A stretch of DNA of 64,000 bases from Puia sp. (GTDB taxonomy: Bacteria; Bacteroidota; Bacteroidia; Chitinophagales; Chitinophagaceae). This document shows, piece after piece, positions 35,106 to 43,822 of this stretch (positions are counted from its first letter, which is position 1; each line of letters begins with the position of its first letter). The DNA lies in the NCBI GenBank assembly GCA_031292515.1, contig JARLGZ010000247.1, forward strand, positions 1 through 64,000, in the 5' to 3' direction. The notes beneath the pieces were generated by a model that was not told the DNA's origin, searched no databases, and was given only the letters and a program-made list of their open reading frames with translations. A program made the translations under genes and the position numbers.

Positions 35106-35939
35106 ATGGAAGTCAATAGAATTCTACAAGCTGACGTCCTCGACATCATCTTCGACGGACGTAACAAAGACTATGGCGCCTACGACCTGCGCAGGACTTA
35201 CAACCGTCGCCTCCTCCGGGCGCTTGGCGGATCGGCGTTCCTGCTCCTCTCTCTCGTACTGGGATATACGCTGTCGAATCTTCACGGGAACGGCAAGGTG
35301 GAGAAACCTGAAACTACCACGGTGGACCTGACGGCCGTCTTGCCTCCTCAGAAGAATGATCCGCTGCCCCCGCCTCCTCCCAGGCCCCGGGCCGTCCAGC
35401 CCCAGGTGGCAACGATCCCTTTTACAAAGCCCCTGATCGTACCCAATACCGAAGAGATCAAAAAAGAGGAGAAGCCACCCGAACAAACGGAACTGGACAA
35501 TAGCAGGATCGGAACGACAAGAATGGAAGGAGTGGGCGATATAGGCACTCCGTCACCACCGGTTTCGGGCACGGGGACCGGTGTGGTAGATGCACCGAAG
35601 CAGACGGAAGCGGAGCCTGATATTTTCACAAAAGTAGAGATCGAGTCGATGTATCCCGGGGATACGCCGGCCTGGCAGCGGTATCTAAACAAGAATTTTC
35701 GCTACCCGGAAGAGGCTATCAACGAGACCATCCAGGGCACCGTCATTGTCAAGTTCATTGTAGATAAAGAAGGCAATGTCAGCGACGTGGAAGCCATCAG
35801 CGGGCCCGAAACGGGAGGCCTGCGCGAAGAAGCGGTGCGTGTCATAAAGAAAAGCGGCAAATGGAAACCCGCGATTCAGAACGGCCGTCCCGTGAAATCC
35901 TACAAGAGCCAGCCGATCATCTTCAAGTTGGATAGCTGA
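35106..35939 (+). CDS. tonB: TonB energy transducer, copy 2
   Basis: A 277-aa paralogue of copy 1, with nearly the same opening (EVNRILQADVLDIIFDGRNK), TM anchor, Pro-rich span (LPPPPPRPRAVQPQ) and TonB domain. The C-terminal domain is close to copy 1; the periplasmic spacer has diverged. Because it is past the terminator, it is a separate transcript and may serve a different receptor set. Confidence 0.92.
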   Translation: MEVNRILQADVLDIIFDGRNKDYGAYDLRRTYNRRLLRALGGSAFLLLSLVLGYTLSNLHGNGKVEKPETTTVDLTAVLPPQKNDPLPPPPPRPRAVQPQVATIPFTKPLIVPNTEEIKKEEKPPEQTELDNSRIGTTRMEGVGDIGTPSPPVSGTGTGVVDAPKQTEAEPDIFTKVEIESMYPGDTPAWQRYLNKNFRYPEEAINETIQGTVIVKFIVDKEGNVSDVEAISGPETGGLREEAVRVIKKSGKWKPAIQNGRPVKSYKSQPIIFKLDS

Positions 35940-36016
35940 CAGTGTTGGTGCAATATGAGTCCTGCTACTCACGATATAAATCCTTTTAGTTGGGAAAGTC
36001 AATAAAATAGAGCAAC

Positions 36017-36511
36017 ATGAACAAAGCTATCTTCGGGGCGGCGTTGGTGATCCTGGGTATTTTTGTCTTGATCATTCTAAATCCGGTAGACAGGGTGTTT
36101 TCTTCGGCCGCTGCAAAAGCCAGTAAACGGGGAGACCCGAAATCCCTTTCTTCGTCAGAGGCCGGGAACGGAGGCAACTTAGATACGGCTCCCGGCATAG
36201 CCTACGATCCGGAGATTGAGGCCAGGTATCCCGGAGGTGCACCCGCGTGGTTAAATTACTTGAGAAAAAATGTACAATACCCGGATGCAGCCGCAAATAA
36301 TAATATCGAGGGTACCGTCCTGGTAAGCTTTGCAATAGATAAAGATGGCAATGTGAGCAATGCCATGGTTCTCCGTGGGCCGGAATCCGGCGGACTTCGG
36401 GAAGAAGCCCTAAGGGTCATTGGTAATAGCGGTAGATGGAAGCCGGCTACCATGGGTCGCCATCCGGTAAAGTCGTATAAAGCCCAACCAATAGTATTTC
36501 ATTTAAAATAG
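36017..36511 (+). CDS. TonB-domain protein, short copy 3
   Basis: A 164-aa protein with an N-terminal TM segment (about 4-22), a linker of about 40 residues without Pro repeats, and a complete TonB C-terminal domain (YPDAAANNNIEGTVLVSFAI, GGLREEALRVI). Without the Pro-rich span it is unlikely to reach the outer membrane in the usual way, although short TonB-like proteins exist. It lacks the EVN..ILNADILDIIF opening of copies 1 and 2. Perhaps a duplicate that lost its N-terminal part, or a protein acting near the inner membrane. Confidence 0.8.
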   Translation: MNKAIFGAALVILGIFVLIILNPVDRVFSSAAAKASKRGDPKSLSSSEAGNGGNLDTAPGIAYDPEIEARYPGGAPAWLNYLRKNVQYPDAAANNNIEGTVLVSFAIDKDGNVSNAMVLRGPESGGLREEALRVIGNSGRWKPATMGRHPVKSYKAQPIVFHLK

Positions 36512-36580
36512 GAACAAACTCCCGACAGAATACATATATTGTCTTCCGCCGGATTTAACGGGTCTCTGCCCCTGGCATAT

Positions 36581-36588
36581 TATCTTTG
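36581..36588 (+). promoter_or_regulatory. -7 box of mnmE, probable leaderless transcript
   Basis: TATCTTTG matches the Bacteroidota -7 consensus and ends four bases before the mnmE ATG. A start of transcription at the usual distance would fall at or next to the A of ATG. Confidence 0.55.
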
Positions 36589-36592
36589 CACC

Positions 36593-38044
36593 ATGCTAGG
36601 AAAATTGACAGGGTGGGGGGATACGATCGTGGCGTTGGCTACGCCGCCGGGAATCGGCGCCATTGGTGTCATCAGGCTCAGCGGCTCCCGCAGCTGGGAG
36701 ATTGTAGATAGCCTTTTCCCCGCGAGGGATCTTTCACAACAGTCTTCCCATACATTGCATGTGGGCCTGCTAAAGGAGGGCGAAAGCCCCCTGGACGAAG
36801 TCGTGGTCTCCCTGTTCCGGGGCCCGCGTTCCTATACCGGCGAAGACGTCGTGGAAGTCTCCTGTCATGGGTCTCCCTTTGTCCAGGAGCAGGTACTCCG
36901 CGCTTTCCTGCGACGGGGCGCCCGGATGGCGAAGCCGGGAGAGTTCACCCAGCGGGCCTTTCTGCAGGGCAAGCTGGATCTGACACAGGCGGAGGCGGTA
37001 GCCGATCTGATCGCCAGCAACACCGATGCGGCGGCCCGGACGGCCCTCAACAGCATCCGGGGTGGTTTCTCCAGGGTTTTGAAGGAACTGCGGGTGCAGC
37101 TGCTCAGCTTCTCCGCGCTGATCGAGCTGGAGCTGGACTTCTCCCAGGAAGATGTGGAGTTTGCAGACCGCGCCCAGTTCTATCGGCTGATTGAGGAGGC
37201 TACCAAAACGACGCGGTCCCTCCTGCAGTCTTTCCGGCTGGGCAACGTGATCCGTAACGGGGTGCAGGTAGCTATCGTTGGCAAGCCCAATGCCGGGAAA
37301 TCCACCCTCTTAAATACGCTGCTGAATGAGAACCGTGCCATCGTCAGCGAGATCGCCGGCACGACCCGCGATACCATCGAAGAGACTTTGAACATAGACG
37401 GTATCTTATTCCGGCTCGTCGACACGGCGGGTATCCGCCGTCACACGCACGATGTGATCGAGCGCATCGGCGTTGAACGCAGTCTGGAAAAGATGGAGCA
37501 GGCGGACATCATCGTCTACCTGTTCGATGTGAACGATCCTGCGGAAGAGGTTCATGAGCGATGGACCGAGCTTTTGCAGCGCAACAAACCATTCCTGCTC
37601 GTTGCCAACAAGACCGATACCCTCGGTGAAGCCCCGGCGCGGGCCCACCTCGAGGACCATTTTCAATCGCAGACCCCGGTTTCCCCGATTTCAGAAACAC
37701 CGTCAACCGCTGCCGGCATGCAGCCCCTTCCCCCCATCGTGTTTATCTCTGCACGGGACCAACTCCATATCGCGTCGCTAAAGGAGGCTCTCGTCGCCCA
37801 GGTCCTGCAAGGCGCCGTCCAGACGGAAGACACCATCGTCACGAACGTCCGTCATTACCAGGCTCTCCAGCAAGTCTCCCAATCCCTCGTCGACATCCGC
37901 CAGGGGCTCGACTCCCAGCTGACCGGCGACCTCCTGTCCCTCGACATCCGCCGCTGCCTCCACTATCTCGGCGAGATAACCGGTGAGATCACCAACGAAG
38001 ACCAACTGGATTATATATTCAGTAAGTTCTGTATTGGCAAATAG
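36593..38044 (+). CDS. mnmE: tRNA modification GTPase MnmE
   Basis: A 483-aa protein starting at MLGKLTGWGDTIVALAT, the family's usual opening after which comes GIGAIGVIRLSG. With MnmG it modifies the wobble uridine of certain tRNAs (cmnm5U). The G domain is seen as GKPNAGKST (G1), TTRDTIEE (G2) and DTAGIRRH (G3), with NKTD (G4). The C-terminus ends with CIGK, whose Cys is essential. The gene is intact even though a mobile element starts at its last codons; the element's left end supplies or preserves them. Confidence 0.96.
   Translation: MLGKLTGWGDTIVALATPPGIGAIGVIRLSGSRSWEIVDSLFPARDLSQQSSHTLHVGLLKEGESPLDEVVVSLFRGPRSYTGEDVVEVSCHGSPFVQEQVLRAFLRRGARMAKPGEFTQRAFLQGKLDLTQAEAVADLIASNTDAAARTALNSIRGGFSRVLKELRVQLLSFSALIELELDFSQEDVEFADRAQFYRLIEEATKTTRSLLQSFRLGNVIRNGVQVAIVGKPNAGKSTLLNTLLNENRAIVSEIAGTTRDTIEETLNIDGILFRLVDTAGIRRHTHDVIERIGVERSLEKMEQADIIVYLFDVNDPAEEVHERWTELLQRNKPFLLVANKTDTLGEAPARAHLEDHFQSQTPVSPISETPSTAAGMQPLPPIVFISARDQLHIASLKEALVAQVLQGAVQTEDTIVTNVRHYQALQQVSQSLVDIRQGLDSQLTGDLLSLDIRRCLHYLGEITGEITNEDQLDYIFSKFCIGK
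38027..38044 (+). other. Probable attachment site (attL) at the mnmE 3' end
   Basis: TTCTGTATTGGCAAATAG encodes the last codons of mnmE. From memory the 18-bp site used by Salmonella genomic island 1 in the same gene is TTCTGTATTGGTAAGTAA, matching at 15 of 18 positions. An integrase gene follows 0.6 kb away. A second copy of this sequence is not seen in the window, so the exact core is unproven. Confidence 0.55.
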
Positions 38045-38305
38045 TCCCTTTCACATACTTTCTATATTTTCATAAGCTACTCAAATTCAACACCAGTCTA
38101 CATTTAAAAGCAAGTAGATTTTCATTTTTTCACTAACTTTTTGTGATATTTGTACGGCAAATAGCTACCTTAGTAGTCACATGCTGACGTACAAAAATGC
38201 CTGTATTTTGGAGAGAACATGTCACAGTAGGCAGTAAAGGGCAGTCGAAGGCAGTATGAGGCAAAATAAGGAAATAAGTCAAGGTAATCAATTCAGAAAC
38301 ACAGT
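38045..38305. other. Left-end non-coding region of the ICE
   Basis: AT-rich sequence with no gene between mnmE and the first element gene. It contains the 10-bp iterons listed separately and a weak inverted repeat (CAAAAATG/TATTTTGG near 38,195-38,215). Confidence 0.5.
38231..38270. repeat. Four 10-bp iterons beside attL
   Basis: GCAGTAAAGG, GCAGTCGAAG, GCAGTATGAG and GCAAAATAAG follow one another at exactly 10-base spacing. One helical turn apart, they would lie on one face of the DNA. Position next to attL and before an excisionase-like gene suggests arm-type or excisionase sites. Confidence 0.7.
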
Positions 38306-38689
38306 ATGAGCAGCAATTTGTCCATTAAGAAGATTTGTGAGCATTGCAGAAAGGTGTTTACAGCTAAAACAACAGTTACGAAATTCTGCTCGGATGAGTG
38401 TGCAAAAAAGAACTATAAACTGAGACAACGCCAAGCGAAAATTAACGCCAGTAATGCAGACACGCAGGAAAAAATAATTAAACCTGAAGTTACTGGTAAT
38501 TCAGGAGCAATTGATGATAAGGTTCTTATTGACATCAAAATGCTTTCCGCAATTACGTCGATTGGCGAACGAACTCTTTACCGTATGGTTAAAGTTGACG
38601 GCTTTCCGTCAATTAAGCGCGGAAGGAGTCTTCGATTTCACAAAGAAACGGTTATAGAATACATTTTGAAAAAATTTGGAAAACAATGA
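38306..38689 (+). CDS. Zinc-finger/HTH excisionase-like protein
   Basis: A 127-aa protein with an N-terminal four-Cys zinc site (Cys11, Cys14, Cys28, Cys32 in CEHC and CSDEC), a polar linker, and a C-terminal winged-helix domain of the excisionase/MerR type ([19 protein letters not shown] region, then [16 protein letters not shown]). Its stop overlaps the recombinase start by ATGA, so the two are made together. Probable directionality factor or regulator of the recombinase; a zinc finger on such a protein is uncommon. Confidence 0.7.
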   Translation: MSSNLSIKKICEHCRKVFTAKTTVTKFCSDECAKKNYKLRQRQAKINASNADTQEKIIKPEVTGNSGAIDDKVLIDIKMLSAITSIGERTLYRMVKVDGFPSIKRGRSLRFHKETVIEYILKKFGKQ

Positions 38690-39813
38690 GAGGTACATTA
38701 AGGGAAGCAAAAATGAAATCCGGTCGTATTGGACTTTATATAGATTATTATCCGCCGGTGTGGAATCCAGTGAAGCAAGTTTACACTAGAAGGGAATATT
38801 TAGAACTATATCTTCATCCCGATCCAAAAAATGCGCTCGAGAGACAGGAAAATGCTTTAAACAAAGAGATTGCTGAGAAAATTTATTTGAAGAGGAATAA
38901 AACTCTAATGCTCGATGCGAAAGGCATTTACAATAAAGATATTTTGGAATCGGACTTCTATCAATATATCCATACGTTTATTAAGAAAAAGGCTATGGAA
39001 AAAATTGATACGGCTTTATATAAAACTTGCTTGGCTCACTTGAAGAAATGGCGACCCGAGCAACTCAAATTTAAGGATATAGATGAGCTTTTCTTAGAGG
39101 GCTTTAAAGCGTATTTGATCTCAGCTCGACAACTCAAACGCGATAAAAAACTTTTGAGGAATTCACAAGCGGGATATTATGACAAACTCGCTTTGATTGT
39201 TTATCAGGCTTGGCTTGACAAATATCTTCCAGAGGACTACACAGCGAGAGTTAAACGTATCTCCAATGAAGATTCACTGGCGGCCAGGTTAGAACCGGAA
39301 GATGTTCAAGTTCTAATGAACACTCCTTGCACTGATGATACAACTTATAGATCCTCGTTGTTCGCTTTAAAAACTGGCTTTAGATTTAGTGCAGTGGCGA
39401 TTTTAAAATGGGAGTACTTTCATTATTCAATGAATTTTGATTGCTGGTATGTCCATTTGATTGACCCTAAACCTGGTCGCCCCTTTAAGCACTATATTAG
39501 TAAAGAAGCGATGGACATTTTGGGTGAAAAAAAAGAAGGCAGCGAGTTTGTTTTCCCCGATATCAATTATAATAATGTAAGGTATCATTTGATACTATGG
39601 TTTAATGACGCTGGATTATCGGATAAGGCTCGTTTCCACAATTGGCGAAGAAGGTATGCCAGCGATCTTAGCGATAATGACGTAGATATTTATGTGATTA
39701 GAGATATGTTAGATCACAAGCATGTTAAAACTACTGAAGGGTATACTGATGTCAATCCTTCGCGAAAAGTTAGGGCGGCAAAGAAAATCGGAACCCCCAG
39801 ATTAACAAAATGA
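38686..39813 (+). CDS. int: Tyrosine recombinase (integrase)
   Basis: A 375-aa site-specific recombinase. The N-terminal SAM-like core-binding domain covers about 85-190. The catalytic set is present: Arg233 (TGFRFS), Lys268 (PFKHYIS, likely), His318 and Arg321 (HNWR), His344 ([12 protein letters not shown]) and the nucleophile Tyr353. It should catalyse integration of the element at mnmE. Both junctions with its neighbours overlap by ATGA, giving a three-gene unit. Codon use is AT-rich compared with mnmE. Confidence 0.92.
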   Translation: MRGTLREAKMKSGRIGLYIDYYPPVWNPVKQVYTRREYLELYLHPDPKNALERQENALNKEIAEKIYLKRNKTLMLDAKGIYNKDILESDFYQYIHTFIKKKAMEKIDTALYKTCLAHLKKWRPEQLKFKDIDELFLEGFKAYLISARQLKRDKKLLRNSQAGYYDKLALIVYQAWLDKYLPEDYTARVKRISNEDSLAARLEPEDVQVLMNTPCTDDTTYRSSLFALKTGFRFSAVAILKWEYFHYSMNFDCWYVHLIDPKPGRPFKHYISKEAMDILGEKKEGSEFVFPDINYNNVRYHLILWFNDAGLSDKARFHNWRRRYASDLSDNDVDIYVIRDMLDHKHVKTTEGYTDVNPSRKVRAAKKIGTPRLTK

Positions 39814-40166
39814 CTATGAAAGAGATAACCATCGACGAGAGACTAAGGAAGCTGGAGAGCGACATGGCTTATATTCGCGGAATGGTTGACAATATCCATG
39901 AGACAATTGTCCTGGCATTGAAGGACCACGCCGATGAAAGAATCCTTTCAATTAAGGAAGCCTCCGTTTTCCTTGGAGTGCTTGACGAGGATACATTGTA
40001 TAAGATGTGCCGAAAAGGAGAAGTTCCGTTTTTCAAAATGGGCAAGTTGATAAAATTTAAGAAAACTTCGTTAGTTAAATGGAAATTGGAACAGCCAAAG
40101 GACAAGATCGGGTCTGTAGATGATCATGTTCAGCGATATTTATTGAAAAATCAACTTAAGGGATGA
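39810..40166 (+). CDS. HTH excisionase-family protein
   Basis: A 118-aa protein. Residues 1-40 form a coiled-coil-like helix (RLRKLESDMAYIRGMV), then an excisionase-type winged helix (SIKEASVFLGVLDEDTLYKM, CRKGEVPFFKMGKLIKF). This HTH_17 form is common in Bacteroidota mobile elements, where members often act as directionality factors. It overlaps the recombinase stop by ATGA. That two HTH proteins bracket the recombinase suggests one promotes excision and the other regulates, but which is which cannot be told. Confidence 0.75.
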   Translation: MTMKEITIDERLRKLESDMAYIRGMVDNIHETIVLALKDHADERILSIKEASVFLGVLDEDTLYKMCRKGEVPFFKMGKLIKFKKTSLVKWKLEQPKDKIGSVDDHVQRYLLKNQLKG

Positions 40167-40303
40167 TTTGATTTGTAACGATGCGTTTGCTATTACATAT
40201 AATATTATAAAAGGCAGCGCATTCTTCCTACTGCCTGGTTTCGTTTTAACAATGTAGAGGGCCGATCGGAATGGTTTACACCTTGAACCTGGCGATTCGA
40301 ATA

Positions 40304-40939
40304 TCATTTGAACTGACTTTGTTCAACTTCTATAAAAATATCGATTAATTCTTTCAGCTCGAGCACGTTGCGGGCATCGCTTTTTTCCAAGATACGCTTT
40401 TTAAAGGTCGAGATTGTATTTTGTTTCATGCCAAGCACATCGCCGATCTCGGTGCTGCCCAGGCCCTGCAACAGGTAGTGAAGGACGACTTTCTCCCTTG
40501 GAGTAAATCGGTCGAAGAATGATCCGCCCGGTAGCAAATGGTCAACCGATTTGACCTTTACCCTGTTGTTGCTATTCCCATAAACAAAATCTTTTAGTTT
40601 ACGCAGCGTCTCGCGTTCGGTCGCCGTCTTGGAAAGATAATTGGTGATCCCATAATGTTCTAGGCCGGCGCGGTACATGCCAATAGGTTGAATGGTAAAT
40701 ATGAGTACATTGAGATCGGGATAAAGCCGCATTATATTCGGAATGATTTCGAGTGCCATGCCATCTCTGAGTACAAGATCCAGGATGACATGCGTATACC
40801 GTTTTTTTTTCAAGGCACTCATGATCTCGCTGCAACTTGCAGCCTGATCCATTTGCCCCAGGCCGAATTCCTGCTGGCAAATCACCATTAAACCTTTGCG
40901 CACTACATGGTGGTCATCGGCAATTAAAAACTCTTTCAT
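40304..40939 (-). CDS. LuxR/NarL-type response regulator
   Basis: A 211-aa protein with an N-terminal receiver domain (acidic pair Asp8-Asp9, phosphoacceptor Asp54 in VILDLVL, Ser/Thr and Lys in YLSKTATE) and a C-terminal LuxR HTH (FTPREKVVLHYLLQG, STEIGDVLGMKQNTISTFKK). No histidine kinase gene adjoins it. In Bacteroides conjugative transposons a two-component pair (RteA/RteB) controls transfer, but RteB is an NtrC-type protein, so this is not an orthologue; a role in regulating the element is inferred from location. Confidence 0.88.
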   Translation of the reverse strand: MKEFLIADDHHVVRKGLMVICQQEFGLGQMDQAASCSEIMSALKKKRYTHVILDLVLRDGMALEIIPNIMRLYPDLNVLIFTIQPIGMYRAGLEHYGITNYLSKTATERETLRKLKDFVYGNSNNRVKVKSVDHLLPGGSFFDRFTPREKVVLHYLLQGLGSTEIGDVLGMKQNTISTFKKRILEKSDARNVLELKELIDIFIEVEQSQFK

Positions 40940-41146
40940 AATTTAATATCCTGGTTAATATCGCAAACAAATACTACGAGAGCCGTCCGGCTTAGCCATA
41001 TTGGAAAGCCTGTTTCAGGCTTAACGAACCATTCCTCCAAAAATGGCTATATCATCTTCTACGTGAAACTCCCTAAAAGAACCATCCGAACGTGTAAAAT
41101 TTGTTCAACATACTACATATGATAATTTTATTGATTATAATGCTAT

Positions 41147-41450
41147 CGCAGCGAGAGTGGCTTCAGTTCAGCCGGCGGTGACCTGAGCGTTTGGCAACGC
41201 CATGACCTGGATATCTTTGATTTGATAAAAGCCCAAAGCACTTATACGTCCGTATAGCTGAGGAGAGCCTTATCCTTAGTGAAGCTCAAATGGTCCCGCT
41301 GGAGCGGAATAAGTAGCCGGCAATCCTTTGGTGAGATAGAAACGAAGAATGACTTCACAGAACCATACAGGAAGAGGTTTGTGCAGAAGCTTTCCGAAAG
41401 AAGTTTTCTAGGCAACCTCTTGCCCTAGCGGGATGGAAGCCAACACCAGC
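41147..41450. ncRNA. Hairpin-rich non-coding block, possible structured RNA
   Basis: About 300 bases, more GC-rich than the AT-rich sequence on either side, with no open frame but many short inverted repeats: TATACG-TC-CGTATA, CTGAGGA/TCCTTAG, CCGCT-GG-AGCGG, GCGTT-TGGC-AACGC, GAGGTT/AACCTC and CTAGGC/GCCCTAG, the last two interleaved as in a pseudoknot. It matches no RNA family that I can name. It could be a regulatory or ribozyme-like RNA, or a decayed mobile intron. Strand unknown. Confidence 0.4.
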
Positions 41451-41535
41451 TTAAATATATCCCGACCCTATAAAACTAAAATTCCTCCTGTTCTCCGATC
41501 GAATCTAATTACTACATATTACAACAATGTCATCA

Positions 41536-41868
41536 CTAAAGTTCCGATATTCCTAACTGACGAAATCTTTCTCTATCGCCCAAGTGCATTTCTTCAAGCC
41601 GCGCCATATCTTCTTTCAATTCGGAAAGGTAAAATCTCTTTTTTTTCGGTCCGAGGTCGTGCCGTCTTACCAATTTGAGATCTACAAATTTTCTTAAAGT
41701 TGGCGGAGAAATTCCAAATAATTTGCAAGCGTCGCTAATTGAAATTGGTAATTCTTCGTCGAGATTTGGACTGGCGACTTTTTCTGCAAGGCATTCCATG
41801 ACGATCTCCTTGAAAAATGCCTTAGCCTGTTCCATTGTCATTCCCACTATTTGTATTTGATCGTTCAT
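41536..41868 (-). CDS. HTH excisionase-family protein
   Basis: A 110-aa protein starting at MNDQIQIVGMT, chosen because upstream residues are basic and non-conserved. It has an N-terminal helical part (MEQAKAFFKEIV) and an HTH_17 winged helix (SISDACKLFGISPPTLRKFV, then the wing KKKRFYLSELKEDM). Third protein of this class in the element; likely a DNA-binding regulator rather than an excisionase, as it is far from the recombinase and lies downstream of the methyltransferase gene. Confidence 0.7.
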   Translation of the reverse strand: MNDQIQIVGMTMEQAKAFFKEIVMECLAEKVASPNLDEELPISISDACKLFGISPPTLRKFVDLKLVRRHDLGPKKKRFYLSELKEDMARLEEMHLGDRERFRQLGISEL

Positions 41869-41995
41869 GAGTTTAAAAGGTTCTTTGTGTTGGAATGTAG
41901 AACCACAACCTCGGAATGAAAGTCGCCTTTGCATTCAGAGGCGAAAGCAGCCTGCTTTTAGTCGCTCCCTACTATGGTCGGCGCAGGCCCAAAGC

Positions 41996-43225
41996 TCATA
42001 CTCCATAGAACAGCCCCATCGACTGCCGAAGACGATTTTCAGCGATTTTGGCATTTTCGGGGTCAATTTCATACGCCAGAAAATCAAGATGAAGTTGAAA
42101 CGCAGCAATGCATGTTGTTCCGCTTCCTGCAAAAGGGTCCAATACGATCCGGCCTTGCTCGATGGGACAAATTAATTTGATCAGATAGGTCATTAAAGCC
42201 AAGGGCTTCACGGTAGGATGCGAATTTGCATGCCCCCTTTCTGCAGCGTCGGCCTTTGCCACATAAAAGAACCTGGACGCCCCTCCCACATCCCCATATC
42301 CTGTCACGGGTTGTCCGCCAGCGTATTTGCCAAAAATTCCTTTTTCTTTGCCAGCTTTTATCCCTGATGGTTGCCCGCTTTCCAACGTGCCGCTTTGTTC
42401 ATCCAGCAATTCAGCGGCGTATTCATCGAGAATGAGATTTGCCGGAAATCTGCCGGGTTTCATTTCCCCCTTATAGAAAATAGCATTCTTGCCTGCCGGT
42501 CGCCAGTTGCCCCCCGTTTTATTCAAGGTCGCGCCCGACTTTAGCCGTTTTACGATGTACGCGCCACCCGGTGCATCAAAGGAATGTATTCGGCTCGCGT
42601 CAATGTTGAGTCCTCCCACACCATAAATTGTCATGTTTTCCGCCGTTTTCGCTCCCTCGAACGGTTTTCGGGCAAGTGTCCAAAACTCGGTCGCGGGTTT
42701 CAAAACTGTTCCCCAACCCTGCCATTTGGCTCCGGGTTCCGTTTTGGGGTCATTATGTGAGATTTGATCTTGTTGGTGGCGGATTGGACCGTTAACCTGC
42801 GGCCGGTTGACTGAGGGGCTTTTACCCTGATTAATCCTTGAAAATCCCTGACGATTATCGCGAGATGGTTTGTAGTCAGATGAATACTTTTTGTCTAACT
42901 CCTTTTGTATGTTCATCGATTTCGGAAAGCCGGTTCCATAATGCCAGGTGATCACGTCCCGAATTTCAAAGCCCGCGTCCTCGATATTGATCGCCATCCG
43001 ATGTTGCGTCCTGGTTGCGCACGCTGCTAGAACGTGAGCCCCGGGCTTCAGCACCCGTAGAATTTGTTTCCAGACTTCCACTGGAGGAACATTATGATCC
43101 CATTTTTTACCCATGAATTTTATTCCATAGGGTGGATCGGTGACACAACAATCAATGACATTAGAGGGCACTTCTTTGAGTGCTTCCAAACAGTCTTTCT
43201 GCCAAATTCGATTTTTTTCCAACAT
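41996..43225 (-). CDS. Orphan DNA methyltransferase, beta class
   Basis: A 409-aa DNA methyltransferase. Motif IV DPPY (30-33) comes first and the SAM-binding motif I DPFAGSGTT (around 365-370) last, the beta-class order seen in adenine-N6 and cytosine-N4 enzymes; DPPY favours adenine. A central region (about 120-260) would hold the target-recognition part. No restriction endonuclease gene is near, so it probably protects the element or regulates, rather than forming a restriction system. It lies 3 bases from the next leftward gene and is likely co-transcribed with it. Confidence 0.9.
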   Translation of the reverse strand: MLEKNRIWQKDCLEALKEVPSNVIDCCVTDPPYGIKFMGKKWDHNVPPVEVWKQILRVLKPGAHVLAACATRTQHRMAINIEDAGFEIRDVITWHYGTGFPKSMNIQKELDKKYSSDYKPSRDNRQGFSRINQGKSPSVNRPQVNGPIRHQQDQISHNDPKTEPGAKWQGWGTVLKPATEFWTLARKPFEGAKTAENMTIYGVGGLNIDASRIHSFDAPGGAYIVKRLKSGATLNKTGGNWRPAGKNAIFYKGEMKPGRFPANLILDEYAAELLDEQSGTLESGQPSGIKAGKEKGIFGKYAGGQPVTGYGDVGGASRFFYVAKADAAERGHANSHPTVKPLALMTYLIKLICPIEQGRIVLDPFAGSGTTCIAAFQLHLDFLAYEIDPENAKIAENRLRQSMGLFYGV

Positions 43226-43227
43226 AA

Positions 43228-43545
43228 CTACGCATTTTTGGCATGCGTGATGCCGGGAATTGATTGTTGACCCAATACGATTAGGCTGCCCAAGACACTA
43301 CTATAGGACGGGATATATTTTAGATAGCCGAAGTCATGAAGATCTTGGAGGCATTTGTGATACGTTGTACTGGAATGTTTGGCCAGCGGAATGATATCGC
43401 GGGCAAAGGCATGCAAAATGCCATTGTTGTCTTTTATACTGTCATAGTAGAACAAAGCGAAATAAAGACTGATATGCGCTGTCGTAATTCTAGCATCATT
43501 TATGGTGCCGGTAAAAAAATCGTTGATAAGCTGCATTCTTTCCAT
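43228..43545 (-). CDS. Winged-helix-like mobile-element protein
   Basis: A 105-aa protein with a helical first part (ARITTAHISLYFALFYY) and a middle that looks like a winged helix (IPLAKHSSTTYHKCLQDLHDFGYLKYIP). This resembles small DNA-binding proteins often found in Bacteroidota conjugative elements. Directly upstream of the methyltransferase with a 2-base gap, so an operon is likely. Function unknown. Confidence 0.6.
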   Translation of the reverse strand: MERMQLINDFFTGTINDARITTAHISLYFALFYYDSIKDNNGILHAFARDIIPLAKHSSTTYHKCLQDLHDFGYLKYIPSYSSVLGSLIVLGQQSIPGITHAKNA

Positions 43546-43598
43546 TGCATTGCGGTTTTACTTTTACATCACGAATAGTTTCTTTCTGCACGACCGAT

Positions 43599-43620
43599 AT
43601 ACTTTTCTTATAGAAAGTAT
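43599..43620. promoter_or_regulatory. Possible operator, small inverted repeat
   Basis: ATACTTT and AAAGTAT face one another with 8 bases between them, in the gap upstream of the winged-helix/methyltransferase genes. The remaining sequence to 43,822 holds no gene. Confidence 0.35.
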
Positions 43621-43822
43621 TTTTGTTTTTTGTTTGTTTCATCTGCTTGGGATTGATAGCCTACTTGGATACCTGCAACGGGTAAGTACCTCGTCAATCG
43701 GATCCTCACTTTTTGATAGTATAAAGGGATCTGACCAATGACCAAATTGGACACTATTCAATTGATGGGTACAGCCCCACGCTCGGAATGAATGCCTACG
43801 AAGAATGAAAATAGTTTTGCCC

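Noticed and set aside
38231-38270. Regular repeats taken as a possible CRISPR array
   Set aside because: Units of 10 bp without spacers and with no cas genes; better explained as protein-binding iterons.
41867-42175. Plus-strand frame between the HTH gene and the methyltransferase
   Set aside because: It overlaps the methyltransferase C-terminus antisense, including the conserved SAM-binding part.
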